Part shown: piece after piece, positions 1 to 9,853 of the stretch
Numbering within the stretch: position 1 is the first letter of the stretch
Layout: every line of letters begins with the position of its first letter
From: an uncultured Dysosmobacter sp.
Lineage (GTDB): Bacteria > Bacillota > Clostridia > Oscillospirales > Oscillospiraceae
Direction of reading: 5' to 3'
DNA length: 64,000 bases
NCBI GenBank assembly: GCA_947625655.1
Contig: CANQPD010000006.1
Coordinates: 82,237-146,236, forward strand
Notes under the pieces: generated by a model
What the model saw: only the letters and a program-made list of their open reading frames with translations
Told to the model about the DNA's origin: nothing
Database searches by the model: none
Program-made: the position numbers and the translations under genes

Positions 1-91
1 AAGAAGGGGGCAATTGACATTCCGGGCGGGAGTGGGTACAATCAGAAAAAAGAGGGCCCCCGCGGGGGCCTGGACAGGAAGGGGCGGCGAT

Positions 92-751
92 ATGCTGCGT
101 GTGGAAAAGGAAGGGCTGCTGGCGGAGCGGAATATCCCCTTTGGGCTGGTGGAGGTCTGGTATCCGGAGCCGGAGGCGTGGGACGTGGAGGCCCTCCGGG
201 CGCTGGAGGAGACGGAGCTGGCTGCACTGCGGGAGCGGTACGCGGACTATGACCGCAAGGCGGTGTTTGGGGAGAACCCCTATGTCCGTTTCTTCAAGAA
301 GTTCAAGAAGACCTATCCCGTGCTGATGCAGTTTGAGTCCTTTTTGCTGAAGGGACGGCCTTTTCCCCAGGTGAACCCTGTGACGGAGGTGCCCTTTCTG
401 GCGGAGCTGAAGACCGGCTGCCTGATGGGCACCCACGACGCGGACGCGGTGCGGGGGACGCTGCGGCTGTTCTCCGGCACGGAGAAAGCACCCTTTACGG
501 GGCTGCGGGGGGAAGAGGTCCACACCTATCCCAATGACGTCTGCGGCCGGGACGACGGCGGCATTATTTTCAGCATGATCTCCGGCGCGGACGACCGCAC
601 CTGCGCGAAGACGGAGAGCCGCCATGTGTTCTATCCCGTGTTCGGCACGCCGGACATGCCGGCGGAGGAGATCGCCCGCCAGCAGGCGCTGGTGGAGCGG
701 TATGCGCTGACGCTGGCGCCTGGGGCAAGGGTGGAGACGCAGATCGTATAA
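92..751 (+). CDS. B3/4 (phenylalanyl-tRNA synthetase editing-like) domain protein
   Basis: A 219-residue protein that resembles the stand-alone B3/4 family. This fold is the editing domain of the PheRS beta subunit, and free-standing members are thought to act on tRNA or an amino acid; the substrate here is unknown. The conserved core is visible at roughly residues 55-110 (FFKKFKKTYPVLMQFE, then a FPQVNPVTEV stretch). I chose the ATG at 92 because it follows a GGAAGGGG purine run. An in-frame TTG at 14 would add 26 low-complexity residues. The gene stands alone and ends in a stem-loop. The family call rests on overall pattern, not on a catalytic motif. Confidence 0.6.
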   Translation: MLRVEKEGLLAERNIPFGLVEVWYPEPEAWDVEALRALEETELAALRERYADYDRKAVFGENPYVRFFKKFKKTYPVLMQFESFLLKGRPFPQVNPVTEVPFLAELKTGCLMGTHDADAVRGTLRLFSGTEKAPFTGLRGEEVHTYPNDVCGRDDGGIIFSMISGADDRTCAKTESRHVFYPVFGTPDMPAEEIARQQALVERYALTLAPGARVETQIV

Positions 752-766
752 TCAGGAAGAACGCTG

Positions 767-798
767 AAGCGGCCTTTCCCGGCGGGGGAGGGCCGCTT
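767..798 (+). terminator. Stem-loop after B3/4 gene
   Basis: AAGCGGCC (767-774) pairs with GGCCGCTT (791-798), followed only by TGGTTTGG. It lacks a strong T-run, so it is a weak terminator candidate. Confidence 0.4.
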
Positions 799-916
799 TG
801 GTTTGGCGGCGGGCCGGCGGCGGCCCGCCCCGCGGGGATATCGGGGAACAGACCTGCGCCGCCGGCGGCCTGGAAAGTTGCCATAAAAATGGTTGTATCT
901 TGCAACAAAATGCGAA

Positions 917-962
917 TTGACTTGGGAAACGGATATGGTATGATAAGCGTGTAAACGTTTGA
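917..962 (+). promoter_or_regulatory. Promoter of ABC exporter operon with AAACGTTT operator core
   Basis: TTGACT (917-922), a 16-bp spacer and TATGAT (939-944) make a sigma-A type promoter. An AAACGTTT palindrome (953-960) lies at the expected transcription start. It has the same CG-centred core as the longer LacI/PurR-type operator at 4699-4712, so a LacI-family repressor may act here too. Confidence 0.65.
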
Positions 963-982
963 GAAAAAGGGGGGGGAGACCT

Positions 983-2689
983 ATGCGGACCGTGATGGGG
1001 TATCTGCGGCCCTTCGCGCTGCGGGTGTGCTGCGGTGTGGCTGTCAAGTTCACCGCCGCTGTGCTGGAGCTGACGCTGCCGCTGCTGCTGGCCCGGATCA
1101 TCAACGTCTGCGTCCCGGCGGAGGACGCGGCGGCCATCTGGCGCATGGGCGGCGCGATGATGGCGATGGCCTTCGGGGCGGCGTTCTGCAACATCACCGC
1201 CAACCGGATGGCCGCCTGGGTCTCCATGGAGGTGACCCGCCGGCTGCGGCGGGACGTGTACAGCCGGGTGGAGAGGCTGTCCTGCGCCCAGATGGACCGG
1301 TTTTCCGTCTCGTCCCTGGTGTCCCGGCTGACCAACGACACCTATCACGTCCACCAGATGTTCGACAAGGTGCAGCGGGGCGGCATCCGGGCGCCTATGC
1401 TGGTGCTGGGCGGGCTGGTGCTGACGTTTATCCAGGCCCCGGCCCTGGGACTGGTGCAGCTGGTGGTCTGCTCCATGACCTTTGCCGCCATCGCGCTGGT
1501 GACCCGGCGGGGCATCCCCCACTATGCCAAGGCCCAGACGGCGGTGGACGACGTGGTCCGCATCATCCGGGAGAACGCCTCCGGCGTGCGGGTCATCAAG
1601 GCCCTGGCCTGCCAGGGGCGGGAGCGGGCCCGGTTTGAGACCGCCAACGCCCGCGCCCGCGGCACCGAGGAAAAGGCCGCCCGGGTCATGGCGGCGGCCA
1701 ACCCCCTGTCGGACTTTCTGCTGAACACGGGCCTTGTGCTGGTGGTGGCCGTGGGCGCGGTGCTGGTGAACGCCGGAGAGCTGGAGCACGGCCATATCGT
1801 GGCCTTTTTGTCCTATTTCGCCCTGATCCAGACCGCCACTCTGGGCATGGCGAAGATCTTTGTAAAGATCAGCAAGGGCGCGGCCTCCGCCCGCCGCATC
1901 GAGGAGATCCTGCTGGCCCCCGCCGATCAGGCCGTCCGGGGCTCGGACGCCGTATCCGAAGCGGAGCTGGGGATGGAGGGGGTGTCCTTCTCCTACCTGG
2001 GGGTGGAAAAGGACCTGGACGGCGCGGAGTTCACTCTGCGGAAGGGGGAGACCCTGGGCATCCTGGGTCCCACCGGCAGCGGCAAGACCACGCTGGTCTC
2101 CCTGCTGCTGCGGCTGTACGATGCCGATGCGGGCGTGGTGTGGGTCTGCGGACGGGATGTGACCGCCCGGAGCCGGGAGGACCTGCGGGGCCGGTTCGGC
2201 GTGGTGTTTCAAAACGAAGCCCTGCTGAACGACAGCATTTACGAAAATATCTCCTTCCTCCGGGGGCTGCCCCGGGAGGATGTCATCGCCGCGGCCAAGA
2301 CCGCCCAGGCGTGGGAGTTTATCAAGGCTCTGCCCGAGGGGCTGGACACCCGGGTGGACATCCGGGGGGCCAACCTCTCCGGCGGGCAGCGGCAGCGGCT
2401 GCTGATCGCCCGGGCCCTGGCGGCAAAGCCCGGCATCCTGGTGCTGGACAGCGCCGACAGCGCCCTGGATTACCGCACCGCCGCCGCCCTTCACGCCGCC
2501 ATCCGCCGGGACTGCCCCGGTGTGACGCTGGTGGTCATCTCGGAGCGCATCGCCTCTTTGCGGGAGGCGGACCGTATCCTGGTGCTGGAGGACGGAAAGA
2601 TCACCGCCCAGGGGCGGCATGAGGAGCTGTTGGCGTCCAGCCCCCGCTACCGGAGCATGGAGCGGCTGCAGATGGGGGGCGGCGTATGA
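983..2689 (+). CDS. ABC exporter half-transporter, degenerate-NBD subunit
   Basis: A 568-residue type I (TMD-NBD) exporter subunit in the membrane. An N-terminal region of about 300 residues with hydrophobic spans precedes the nucleotide-binding domain. Walker A is at 362-370 (GPTGSGKTT) and the signature LSGGQ is intact at 465-469. The Walker B aspartate D489 is followed by S490 where the catalytic glutamate is expected, and the switch histidine is replaced by E521 (ISER for xxHR). This is the pattern of the non-hydrolysing half of heterodimeric exporters such as TM287/288 or BmrCD. The start is the ATG at 983 after GGGGGGAG. It overlaps the next gene by ATGA. The substrate cannot be read from sequence. 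Confidence 0.88.
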   Translation: MRTVMGYLRPFALRVCCGVAVKFTAAVLELTLPLLLARIINVCVPAEDAAAIWRMGGAMMAMAFGAAFCNITANRMAAWVSMEVTRRLRRDVYSRVERLSCAQMDRFSVSSLVSRLTNDTYHVHQMFDKVQRGGIRAPMLVLGGLVLTFIQAPALGLVQLVVCSMTFAAIALVTRRGIPHYAKAQTAVDDVVRIIRENASGVRVIKALACQGRERARFETANARARGTEEKAARVMAAANPLSDFLLNTGLVLVVAVGAVLVNAGELEHGHIVAFLSYFALIQTATLGMAKIFVKISKGAASARRIEEILLAPADQAVRGSDAVSEAELGMEGVSFSYLGVEKDLDGAEFTLRKGETLGILGPTGSGKTTLVSLLLRLYDADAGVVWVCGRDVTARSREDLRGRFGVVFQNEALLNDSIYENISFLRGLPREDVIAAAKTAQAWEFIKALPEGLDTRVDIRGANLSGGQRQRLLIARALAAKPGILVLDSADSALDYRTAAALHAAIRRDCPGVTLVVISERIASLREADRILVLEDGKITAQGRHEELLASSPRYRSMERLQMGGGV

Positions 2690-4434
2690 AGAAGAGCGTT
2701 TTAAAGCGGCTGGGCCGGTTCCTGCGGCCCTACGGCGGGCAGCTGGCGCTGCTGCTGGTGCTGATGCTGGCCAGCAACCTGCTGGCCCTGGCGGCGCCGC
2801 TGCTGTCCGGCTGGGCGGTGGACGCCATCGGCGAGACAGCCGGCGGGGTGGACTTTTCCGGCGTTTTGAAAAACTGCGGCGGGATGCTGGCCTGCTACGG
2901 CGGGGCGGCGGTGTTGAATTATCTGATCGCCTCTTGGCTGATCCGGGTGGGGCAGGGGGTGGCCCACGACCTGCGGAAGGCGGCCTTTGACCGCATGAGC
3001 GAGCTGCCGGTGGAGTACTTCGACACCCATCCGGCGGGGGACCTCATCAGCCGCATCTGCTACGACGTGGACACGGTAAACGCCACGATTTCCACCGACC
3101 TGCTGCAGATCAGCACCAGCGTGCTGACGGTGGCGGGCTCCGCCGTGTGCCTATTGGCGCTGTCGCCCCGGCTGTCGGCGGTGTTTGTTGTGACGGTGCC
3201 CCTGTCCGCGGCGCTGACCCGGTTCCAGATGAAGCGCATCCACCCGCTGTTCCGGCTGCGCTCCAAAGAACTGGGCGCCCTCAACGGCTTTGCCGAGGAG
3301 CGGGTGGGCCGCCAGCAGGCCATCCGCACCTACGGCGTGGAGGCGGCGGACCTGCGGCAGTTCGAGGCATACAACGACAAGGCCTCCCAGGCCTATTACG
3401 AGGCCGACCGGGCCAGCGCGGCCCTGGGGCCGTCTGTAAACTTTATCAATAATGTATCCCTGGCGGCGGTCAGCATGTTCGGCGCCATGATGTATCTGGG
3501 CGGCAGTTTGTCCCTGGGGAGCCTCTCCTCCTTTGTCCTCTACTCCCGGAAATTCTCCGGGCCCATCCGGGAGGCCGCCAACCTTCTCAGCGAGCTGCAG
3601 GCCAGCGCCGCCGCCGCGGAGCGGGTGCTGGACCTGCTGGACGCGGAGATGGAGCCGGGGGATGTGCCGGACGCGGCGCCGGCGGAGGAGCTCCGGGGCG
3701 ACATTGTGTTCGACCACGTGGATTTCGGCTACGATCCCAAGCGCCCGGTGCTGCGGGACTTTACCGCCCACGTCCCGGCGGGGAGCCTGGCGGCGGTGGT
3801 GGGCCCCACCGGCGCGGGAAAGACCACGCTGGTCTCTTTGCTGCTGCGGTTTTATGAGCCCCAGGGCGGGGGCATCACCATCGACGGCGTGCCGGTGGGG
3901 CAGTACAGCCGGGACGGCCTGCGCCGCCGGCTGGCGCTGGTGCTGCAGGACACCTGGCTCTTCGGCGGCACCATCGCGGAGAACATCGCCTACGGCACCC
4001 CCGGCGCCACCATGGAGCAGATCGTGGCCGCCGCCAAAGCCGCCCGCATCCACCGCTTTATCACTTCCCTGCCGGAGGGATACAACACGGTGCTGACTGA
4101 TGAGGGCGCGGGCATCTCCAAGGGCCAGCGGCAGCTGCTGGCCATCGCCCGGTGCCTGCTGACCGACGCGGATATCGTGATCCTGGACGAGGCCACCTCC
4201 AATGTGGACACGGAGACGGAGGGGGAGATCAGCCGGGCCATGGAGCACCTGCGGCAGGGGCGGACCTGCTTTGTCATCGCCCACCGGCTGGCCACCATCC
4301 GGGGCGCCGACTGCATCCTGGTGCTGGACCGGGGCGGCGTGGCGGAGCAGGGAACCCACGAGGAGCTGCTGGCGGCGGGGGGCATCTACGCCGGGCTGTA
4401 TGCGGCCCAGTGGTCGGATTTTACGGGGATTTGA
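2686..4434 (+). CDS. ABC exporter half-transporter, catalytic subunit
   Basis: A 582-residue TMD-NBD partner of the preceding protein, translationally coupled by a 4-nt overlap. Its NBD has Walker A at 373-381 (GPTGAGKTT), a canonical Walker B ending D501-E502, and the switch histidine H533 (IAHR). Its signature is ISKGQ (477-481) instead of LSGGQ. The defects are complementary to those of the partner: one composite ATP site would be canonical and the other degenerate, as known for heterodimeric multidrug or lipid exporters. No regulator lies beside the pair, and no strong terminator follows. Confidence 0.9.
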   Translation: MKKSVLKRLGRFLRPYGGQLALLLVLMLASNLLALAAPLLSGWAVDAIGETAGGVDFSGVLKNCGGMLACYGGAAVLNYLIASWLIRVGQGVAHDLRKAAFDRMSELPVEYFDTHPAGDLISRICYDVDTVNATISTDLLQISTSVLTVAGSAVCLLALSPRLSAVFVVTVPLSAALTRFQMKRIHPLFRLRSKELGALNGFAEERVGRQQAIRTYGVEAADLRQFEAYNDKASQAYYEADRASAALGPSVNFINNVSLAAVSMFGAMMYLGGSLSLGSLSSFVLYSRKFSGPIREAANLLSELQASAAAAERVLDLLDAEMEPGDVPDAAPAEELRGDIVFDHVDFGYDPKRPVLRDFTAHVPAGSLAAVVGPTGAGKTTLVSLLLRFYEPQGGGITIDGVPVGQYSRDGLRRRLALVLQDTWLFGGTIAENIAYGTPGATMEQIVAAAKAARIHRFITSLPEGYNTVLTDEGAGISKGQRQLLAIARCLLTDADIVILDEATSNVDTETEGEISRAMEHLRQGRTCFVIAHRLATIRGADCILVLDRGGVAEQGTHEELLAAGGIYAGLYAAQWSDFTGI

Positions 4435-4655
4435 CCGAAAGGCAGATCTTCGACAGGGATGGCATCCTCAAAAACTGGAATGGCGGCCGGACGCCTCCCG
4501 CGCGGGCAAAATCACGAAAACGTATTCCGCACTGTTTTTGCGGTCCAAGATGAAACCCGGCAAATTGATGGCCGGGACCCCCAAAAATTTGTGCTACTTT
4601 CATAAAAATTGTGAAATTGAATAAAAAAATCACTCCGAAATGGCAAACATATCAA

Positions 4656-4685
4656 TTGACAAACGGCGTTAAAATTCTTTATAAT
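4656..4685 (+). promoter_or_regulatory. Consensus promoter of import operon
   Basis: TTGACA (4656-4661) and TATAAT (4680-4685), both perfect hexamers, are separated by 18 bp in an AT-rich stretch. They drive the operon at 4836-10627. Confidence 0.85.
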
Positions 4686-4698
4686 TAGGATAGCAAAT

Positions 4699-4712
4699 CG
4701 CAAACGTTTGCG
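4699..4712 (+). promoter_or_regulatory. LacI/PurR-type operator palindrome
   Basis: CGCAAACGTTTGCG is a perfect 14-bp palindrome with the central CpG and AAACGTTT core typical of LacI/GalR/PurR-family operators. It starts 13 bp after the -10 box, so a bound repressor would block initiation. No LacI-family gene is present in the window. Confidence 0.75.
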
Positions 4713-4835
4713 CAAAAGGAGCTCTTGATCACGGCTCCGGCGCGCGGGCGGCATGGAAAGAAACGGATGTGAGGGAAAGAAAATTTACAAAACCACAGGC
4801 GTGATTCCCGGCAGTTTTGAGAAAGAGGTGTTACC

Positions 4836-6665
4836 GTGTCAAAGAAAAACCTTCCCCGGAAACCCATGACAAAGACAAGGCTGAAAAACCTGATCCTGAA
4901 CGTGCTGAAAAACCCGTTCAACATGATCGTGCTGATCAGCCTGATCGTGCTGTTCTGCTTGATCCTGATCCCCCTGCTGACCATGGTCAAGTCCACCTTC
5001 ACCATGGCACAGGGCGAGCTGCGGCGCAATCCCGGTGCTGCGGTGGGCGACTTCACTTTGTACTATTGGAAGTACATGCTCTCCGGCGCCATGGCCAAGG
5101 CCGTTCTGTGGGAGCCCCTGCTGAACTCCCTGTTCTGCGGCGCCATGACCACGCTGATCTCCGTGCCTCTGGGCTCCGTCCTGGCGTGGCTGATGATCCG
5201 CACCGACCTGCCCGGCAAGAAGGTCCTGGGTCTGCTGGTCACCATCCCCTATATGATCCCCTCCTGGACCAAGGCCCTGGCCTGGCTGGCTGTGTTCCGC
5301 AACCAGACCTCCGGCGCCAACGGCTTCCTGGCAGGCATGGGCATCCCCATCCCTGACTGGCTGGCCTACGGCCCCATCGCCATCATCCTGTGCATGTCCA
5401 TGCACTACTACGCGTTCTCCTATATCCAGGTGTCCGGCGCGCTCCGCTCCATCAACTCCGAGCTGGAGGAGATGGGTGAGATCCAGGGCGCCAGCAAGGT
5501 CCAGATCCTGCGCCACATCACCCTGCCCCTGATCATGCCCTCCGTGCTGTCCGCGCTGGTCATGACCATCTCCAAGTCCATCGGTACATACGGCGTGGCC
5601 GCCAACCTGGGCAACCGCATCGGCTACTACACCCTGGCCACCAAGATGCGCGTGTTCATCGACCAGGGCCCCCGCGGCGTGGGCTACGCCATGTCCATCG
5701 TGCTGGTCGGCCTGGCCGCCCTGATCCTGATGGGCAACCAGCGCATCATCGGCGTCCGCAAGTCCTATGCCACCGTGGGCGGCAAGGGCGGCCGCAGCAC
5801 CCTGATGCCTCTGGGCAAGGCCAAGAAGCCCATGATGGCCTTCCTGTTCGTGTTCCTGTTCCTGGCCATGGTCATGCCCTTCTTCGTGCTGATCATGGAG
5901 ACCTTCCAGATCACCACCGGCGCGGGCTACGGCCTGGACAACCTGACGCTGTACAACTGGATCGGCAGGTCCGGCGATATCGCCAAGTACACCAACTATC
6001 CCGGCATCTTCCGCAATCCCGAGTTCATCAGCGCCTTCTGGAACACCATCCGCCTGACCCTGATCGCCTCCATCCTGACCGCCTTCTGCGGCCAGTTCCT
6101 GGGCTACATCAGCTCCCGCGGCCGCGGCAAGTGGTACGGCAACCTGACCGAGCAGCTGGTGTTCGTCCCCTATCTGATGAGCGGCGTGGCGTTCTCCACC
6201 ATGTACTTCTCCATGTTCTCCCGTCCCCATCTGGGCGGATTGATCCCCTCCCTGTACGGCACCTTCACTCTGATCGTTCTGACCTCCGTGGTCAAGCACT
6301 TCCCCTTCGCCAGCCGGTCCGGCACCGCCAACATGCTGTCCATCAGCGTGGAACTGGAAGAGGCCGCCGACATCGCCGGCGCCAGTTTCTGGAAGCGGAT
6401 GAGCTCCATCATCATCCCCCTGGCAAAGAACGGCTTCATCTCCGGCTTCATGCTGGTGTTCATCTCCATCGCCAAGGAGCTGGACCTGATCATCATTATG
6501 ATGACTCCCACCACCCGGACCATGTCCTATCTGGCTTTCACCTATTCTCAGGAGGGCTACAACCAGATGTCCGACGCCATCTCCGTGTGCGTGCTGCTGT
6601 TCATCCTGGTGTGCTACATCGCTGCCAACAAGATCGGCGGCGCCGACATCAGCAAGAGCTGGTGA
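4836..6665 (+). CDS. ABC importer permease, fused two-domain (FbpB-like)
   Basis: A 609-residue inner-membrane permease made of two fused BPD_transp_1 domains, each with about six spans. EAA coupling loops are visible near residues 210-235 (EEMGEIQGAS..LP) and 508-533 (EEAADIAGAS..P), where the ATPase docks. Fused permeases of this length are typical of the FbpB/iron, thiamine and putrescine or 2-aminoethylphosphonate groups. The start is GTG 4836 after AGAGGTG. It is the first gene of an operon with ATPase, lipoprotein, a small membrane protein and a HAD phosphatase. Codons are strongly biased to C-ending forms, suggesting high expression. The substrate is unknown. Confidence 0.88.
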   Translation: MSKKNLPRKPMTKTRLKNLILNVLKNPFNMIVLISLIVLFCLILIPLLTMVKSTFTMAQGELRRNPGAAVGDFTLYYWKYMLSGAMAKAVLWEPLLNSLFCGAMTTLISVPLGSVLAWLMIRTDLPGKKVLGLLVTIPYMIPSWTKALAWLAVFRNQTSGANGFLAGMGIPIPDWLAYGPIAIILCMSMHYYAFSYIQVSGALRSINSELEEMGEIQGASKVQILRHITLPLIMPSVLSALVMTISKSIGTYGVAANLGNRIGYYTLATKMRVFIDQGPRGVGYAMSIVLVGLAALILMGNQRIIGVRKSYATVGGKGGRSTLMPLGKAKKPMMAFLFVFLFLAMVMPFFVLIMETFQITTGAGYGLDNLTLYNWIGRSGDIAKYTNYPGIFRNPEFISAFWNTIRLTLIASILTAFCGQFLGYISSRGRGKWYGNLTEQLVFVPYLMSGVAFSTMYFSMFSRPHLGGLIPSLYGTFTLIVLTSVVKHFPFASRSGTANMLSISVELEEAADIAGASFWKRMSSIIIPLAKNGFISGFMLVFISIAKELDLIIIMMTPTTRTMSYLAFTYSQEGYNQMSDAISVCVLLFILVCYIAANKIGGADISKSW

Positions 6666-6706
6666 TCCACGGGAACTGTGTCTATTGACAGAAAGGAAAG
6701 AATGAT

Positions 6707-7828
<1,122 letters not shown>

Positions 7829-7894
7829 CCGCGAGTTTATAAATGACCCAGCGGCGAATCCCTACATGTTTCAAAAATGAAAGGAGAAGACCCG

Positions 7895-9223
7895 ATGAAA
7901 ATGAAGAAGCTCTTAGCGCTGCTGCTGACACTGGCCATGGTTTTCAGCCTGGCTGCCTGCGGCGGCAACACCGACGGCACCACTGACACGGATGACACGG
8001 CCGGCACCGAGAACCCCGCTGCCAGCGATGGCGAGTGCCCCCTGAACCTGGGCTATGACTTGGCCACCGACACCGAGGCCCACGGCCCCTACTATGACGA
8101 GTGGAGCGACCTGACCGATGAGGAGCTCTACGCGATGGCCAAGGAAGAGGCCGCCGGCGGCGCCGACACCATCAACGTCTATGCCACCTCCTCCAAGATG
8201 CTGAAGGTCGAAGACGCCTGGAACGAACTCTATCCCGAGCTGAAGCTGGAGGTCTCCGACCTGGACTCTGACGAAGTTCTGAACAAGGCCCAGATCGAGA
8301 ACGAGACCCAGAACATCACCGCCGACGTGCTGCAGACCAAGGACGTGAACGGCAACGTGTTCTTCGAGTACTACAGCCAGGGCATTATCGAGCCCTTCTA
8401 TCCCCGCGACATCTGCTCTCACATCGACAAGGAGAACCTGATGTTCAGCTATCCCCTGTACGCTTCCCAGGCTTTCTGGTATTATAACACCGAGGCGTTC
8501 CCCGATGGCCAGCCCATCACCAGCTGGTGGCAGATCATTGAGAAGAACGACGACGGCAGCCAGAAGTATCGCCTGTACACCAAGGAGATCGGCCAGGAGA
8601 CCGCTTACCTGTCCCTGTTCGCCAGCTTCATCAACTATGCTGACGAGATGGCCCAGTCCTATAAGGACGTCTACGGCACCGATCTGGAGTACACCTATGA
8701 CGCCTCCCAGTTCCCCTTCAAGGTCCCCGAGAACAACGCCGGCGTGGAGTACCTGTGGCGCTTCAGCCAGGCCAAGATGACCTTCATCGGCGATGGCGAC
8801 GAGCTGGTGCTGGCCGTCCATAACTCCACCGCTGACGATCCCGCCCTGGCCCTGGCCTCCGCCGGCAAGATCGGCAACCGCGACGAGTCCGGCTACAACA
8901 TCGCCTGGTGCACCAACCTGACTCCCTACAACGCCCTGCTGAACGTGGAGTCCATGTTCGCTGTCGCCGGCTGCGACAACCCCGCCGGCGCCCGCCTGTT
9001 CATCCGCTTCGTCACCGGCGGCGCCGATGGCAAGAGCGGCGGCCTGGATCCCTTCTCCAAGGAGGGCAACTGGATGCTGCGCGACGACGTTGAGGACGAC
9101 TGGAACCCCGAGAAGCTGGAGAATCTGGGCGCCCGCGCCAACGATCTGGACGCCATCTACTGGAACTATCCCAACGTCCAGGATATGTGGACTCTGTGGC
9201 TGAACCAGAACCCCAACATGTAA
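7895..9223 (+). CDS. Extracellular solute-binding lipoprotein of ABC importer
   Basis: A 442-residue periplasmic-binding-type lipoprotein. The signal peptide (MKMKKLLALLLTLAMVFS) ends in the lipobox LAAC, with the lipidated cysteine near residue 22, and a Gly/Thr/Asp-rich linker follows. The mature part resembles binding proteins of the iron/spermidine/thiamine cluster. I start at ATG 7895, which follows AAAGGAGAAGACCCG; an upstream ATG at 7877 lies before that ribosome binding site. It captures the substrate for the permease and ATPase encoded upstream. Ligand residues cannot be assigned from sequence alone. Confidence 0.88.
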   Translation: MKMKKLLALLLTLAMVFSLAACGGNTDGTTDTDDTAGTENPAASDGECPLNLGYDLATDTEAHGPYYDEWSDLTDEELYAMAKEEAAGGADTINVYATSSKMLKVEDAWNELYPELKLEVSDLDSDEVLNKAQIENETQNITADVLQTKDVNGNVFFEYYSQGIIEPFYPRDICSHIDKENLMFSYPLYASQAFWYYNTEAFPDGQPITSWWQIIEKNDDGSQKYRLYTKEIGQETAYLSLFASFINYADEMAQSYKDVYGTDLEYTYDASQFPFKVPENNAGVEYLWRFSQAKMTFIGDGDELVLAVHNSTADDPALALASAGKIGNRDESGYNIAWCTNLTPYNALLNVESMFAVAGCDNPAGARLFIRFVTGGADGKSGGLDPFSKEGNWMLRDDVEDDWNPEKLENLGARANDLDAIYWNYPNVQDMWTLWLNQNPNM

Positions 9224-9250
9224 TACTGTGCCGCTGAACGCGGCCCCGCC

Positions 9251-9278
9251 GGGCGGGCGGCCAATCGGCCGCCCGCCC
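9251..9278 (+). terminator. Intra-operon stem-loop
   Basis: A perfect 12-bp GC stem (GGGCGGGCGGCC with 9267-9278) around an AATC loop, followed by TTCTAAAAGGAGG. It can act as a partial terminator or 3'-end stabiliser, giving more binding protein than downstream products. Confidence 0.65.
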
Positions 9279-9297
9279 TTCTAAAAGGAGGAACCCC

Positions 9298-9849
9298 ATG
9301 CTCGGCAGAAGCAATCCCATCAAGGAACAGGCATATAACGAAAAGATCACGAAGGCTGCGGACAGTTTCTGGAGCGCGTTCCAGATGACGGAAAACGGCA
9401 AGGTGAAAAGCACTTTGATGCTGTATTCCTTCTGCCTTTGCTGGGTGTATATCGCTGTTTACGGCGCGCTGTTCTTCTTTTTGCTCGACCCGCTGAACGC
9501 GTTGACCGCCGGACTGCCGGTTTTCGCCGTGAATCTGGTGGAGGCGCTGGTGCCCACCGTGATCGGGGCGGCCATCTGTGGCCTGACCTGGTTTTTATCC
9601 AAGACGGAAAAGCGGCTGCTGCCGGCGTCGTATCTCTGGCTGTTTTTGCTGATGCTGGCCTGCCTGATCACACTGCTGATCTATTCCAAGGATGAGCGGG
9701 AGATCCAGGTCATGATCCTGCAAGTTTTCGGAATGTTTGTGCTGCCTCCGCTTGTTGTGGGGGGCGGCTCGTCGATATTCCTGTACTACCGATACTGGAA
9801 AAATAAACCCCCTGTTGCGCCCGCGGCAGAGCTTAAGAAAAGGCAGTGA
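9298..9849 (+). CDS. Four-span membrane protein of unknown function in importer operon
   Basis: A 183-residue protein I do not recognise. After a charged N-terminus of about 40 residues come four hydrophobic segments (about 42-66, 75-98, 108-127 and 138-158) and a short basic tail. It has a strong AAAAGGAGG site and sits between the binding-protein and HAD genes, 4 bp before the latter. Its place suggests an accessory role in uptake or processing of the imported compound; that is inference from position only. Confidence 0.75.
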   Translation: MLGRSNPIKEQAYNEKITKAADSFWSAFQMTENGKVKSTLMLYSFCLCWVYIAVYGALFFFLLDPLNALTAGLPVFAVNLVEALVPTVIGAAICGLTWFLSKTEKRLLPASYLWLFLLMLACLITLLIYSKDEREIQVMILQVFGMFVLPPLVVGGGSSIFLYYRYWKNKPPVAPAAELKKRQ

Positions 9850-9853
9850 GACT

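Larger units (their letters stand above)
4435..4835 (+). other. 401-bp intergenic region
   Basis: No convincing gene. A weak stem CCCGGC/GCCGGG (4556-4561 with 4571-4576) is the nearest thing to a terminator for the exporter operon. The AT-rich part from 4620 holds a consensus promoter and a palindromic operator. A transcribed leader of about 140 nt then precedes the permease gene. Confidence 0.6.

Noticed and set aside
959..982. TTG start at 959 for the first exporter subunit
   Set aside because: It lies within the operator-like sequence at the transcription start; ATG 983 has a proper GGGGGGAG site.
752..2620. Minus-strand open frame of 622 codons across the first ABC exporter gene
   Set aside because: Antisense shadow rich in Gly/His/Gln; no start signal.
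4720..4835. Possible leader peptide or riboswitch before the import operon
   Set aside because: A TTG start after AAAAGGAG gives only a few codons, and no known riboswitch core is visible.
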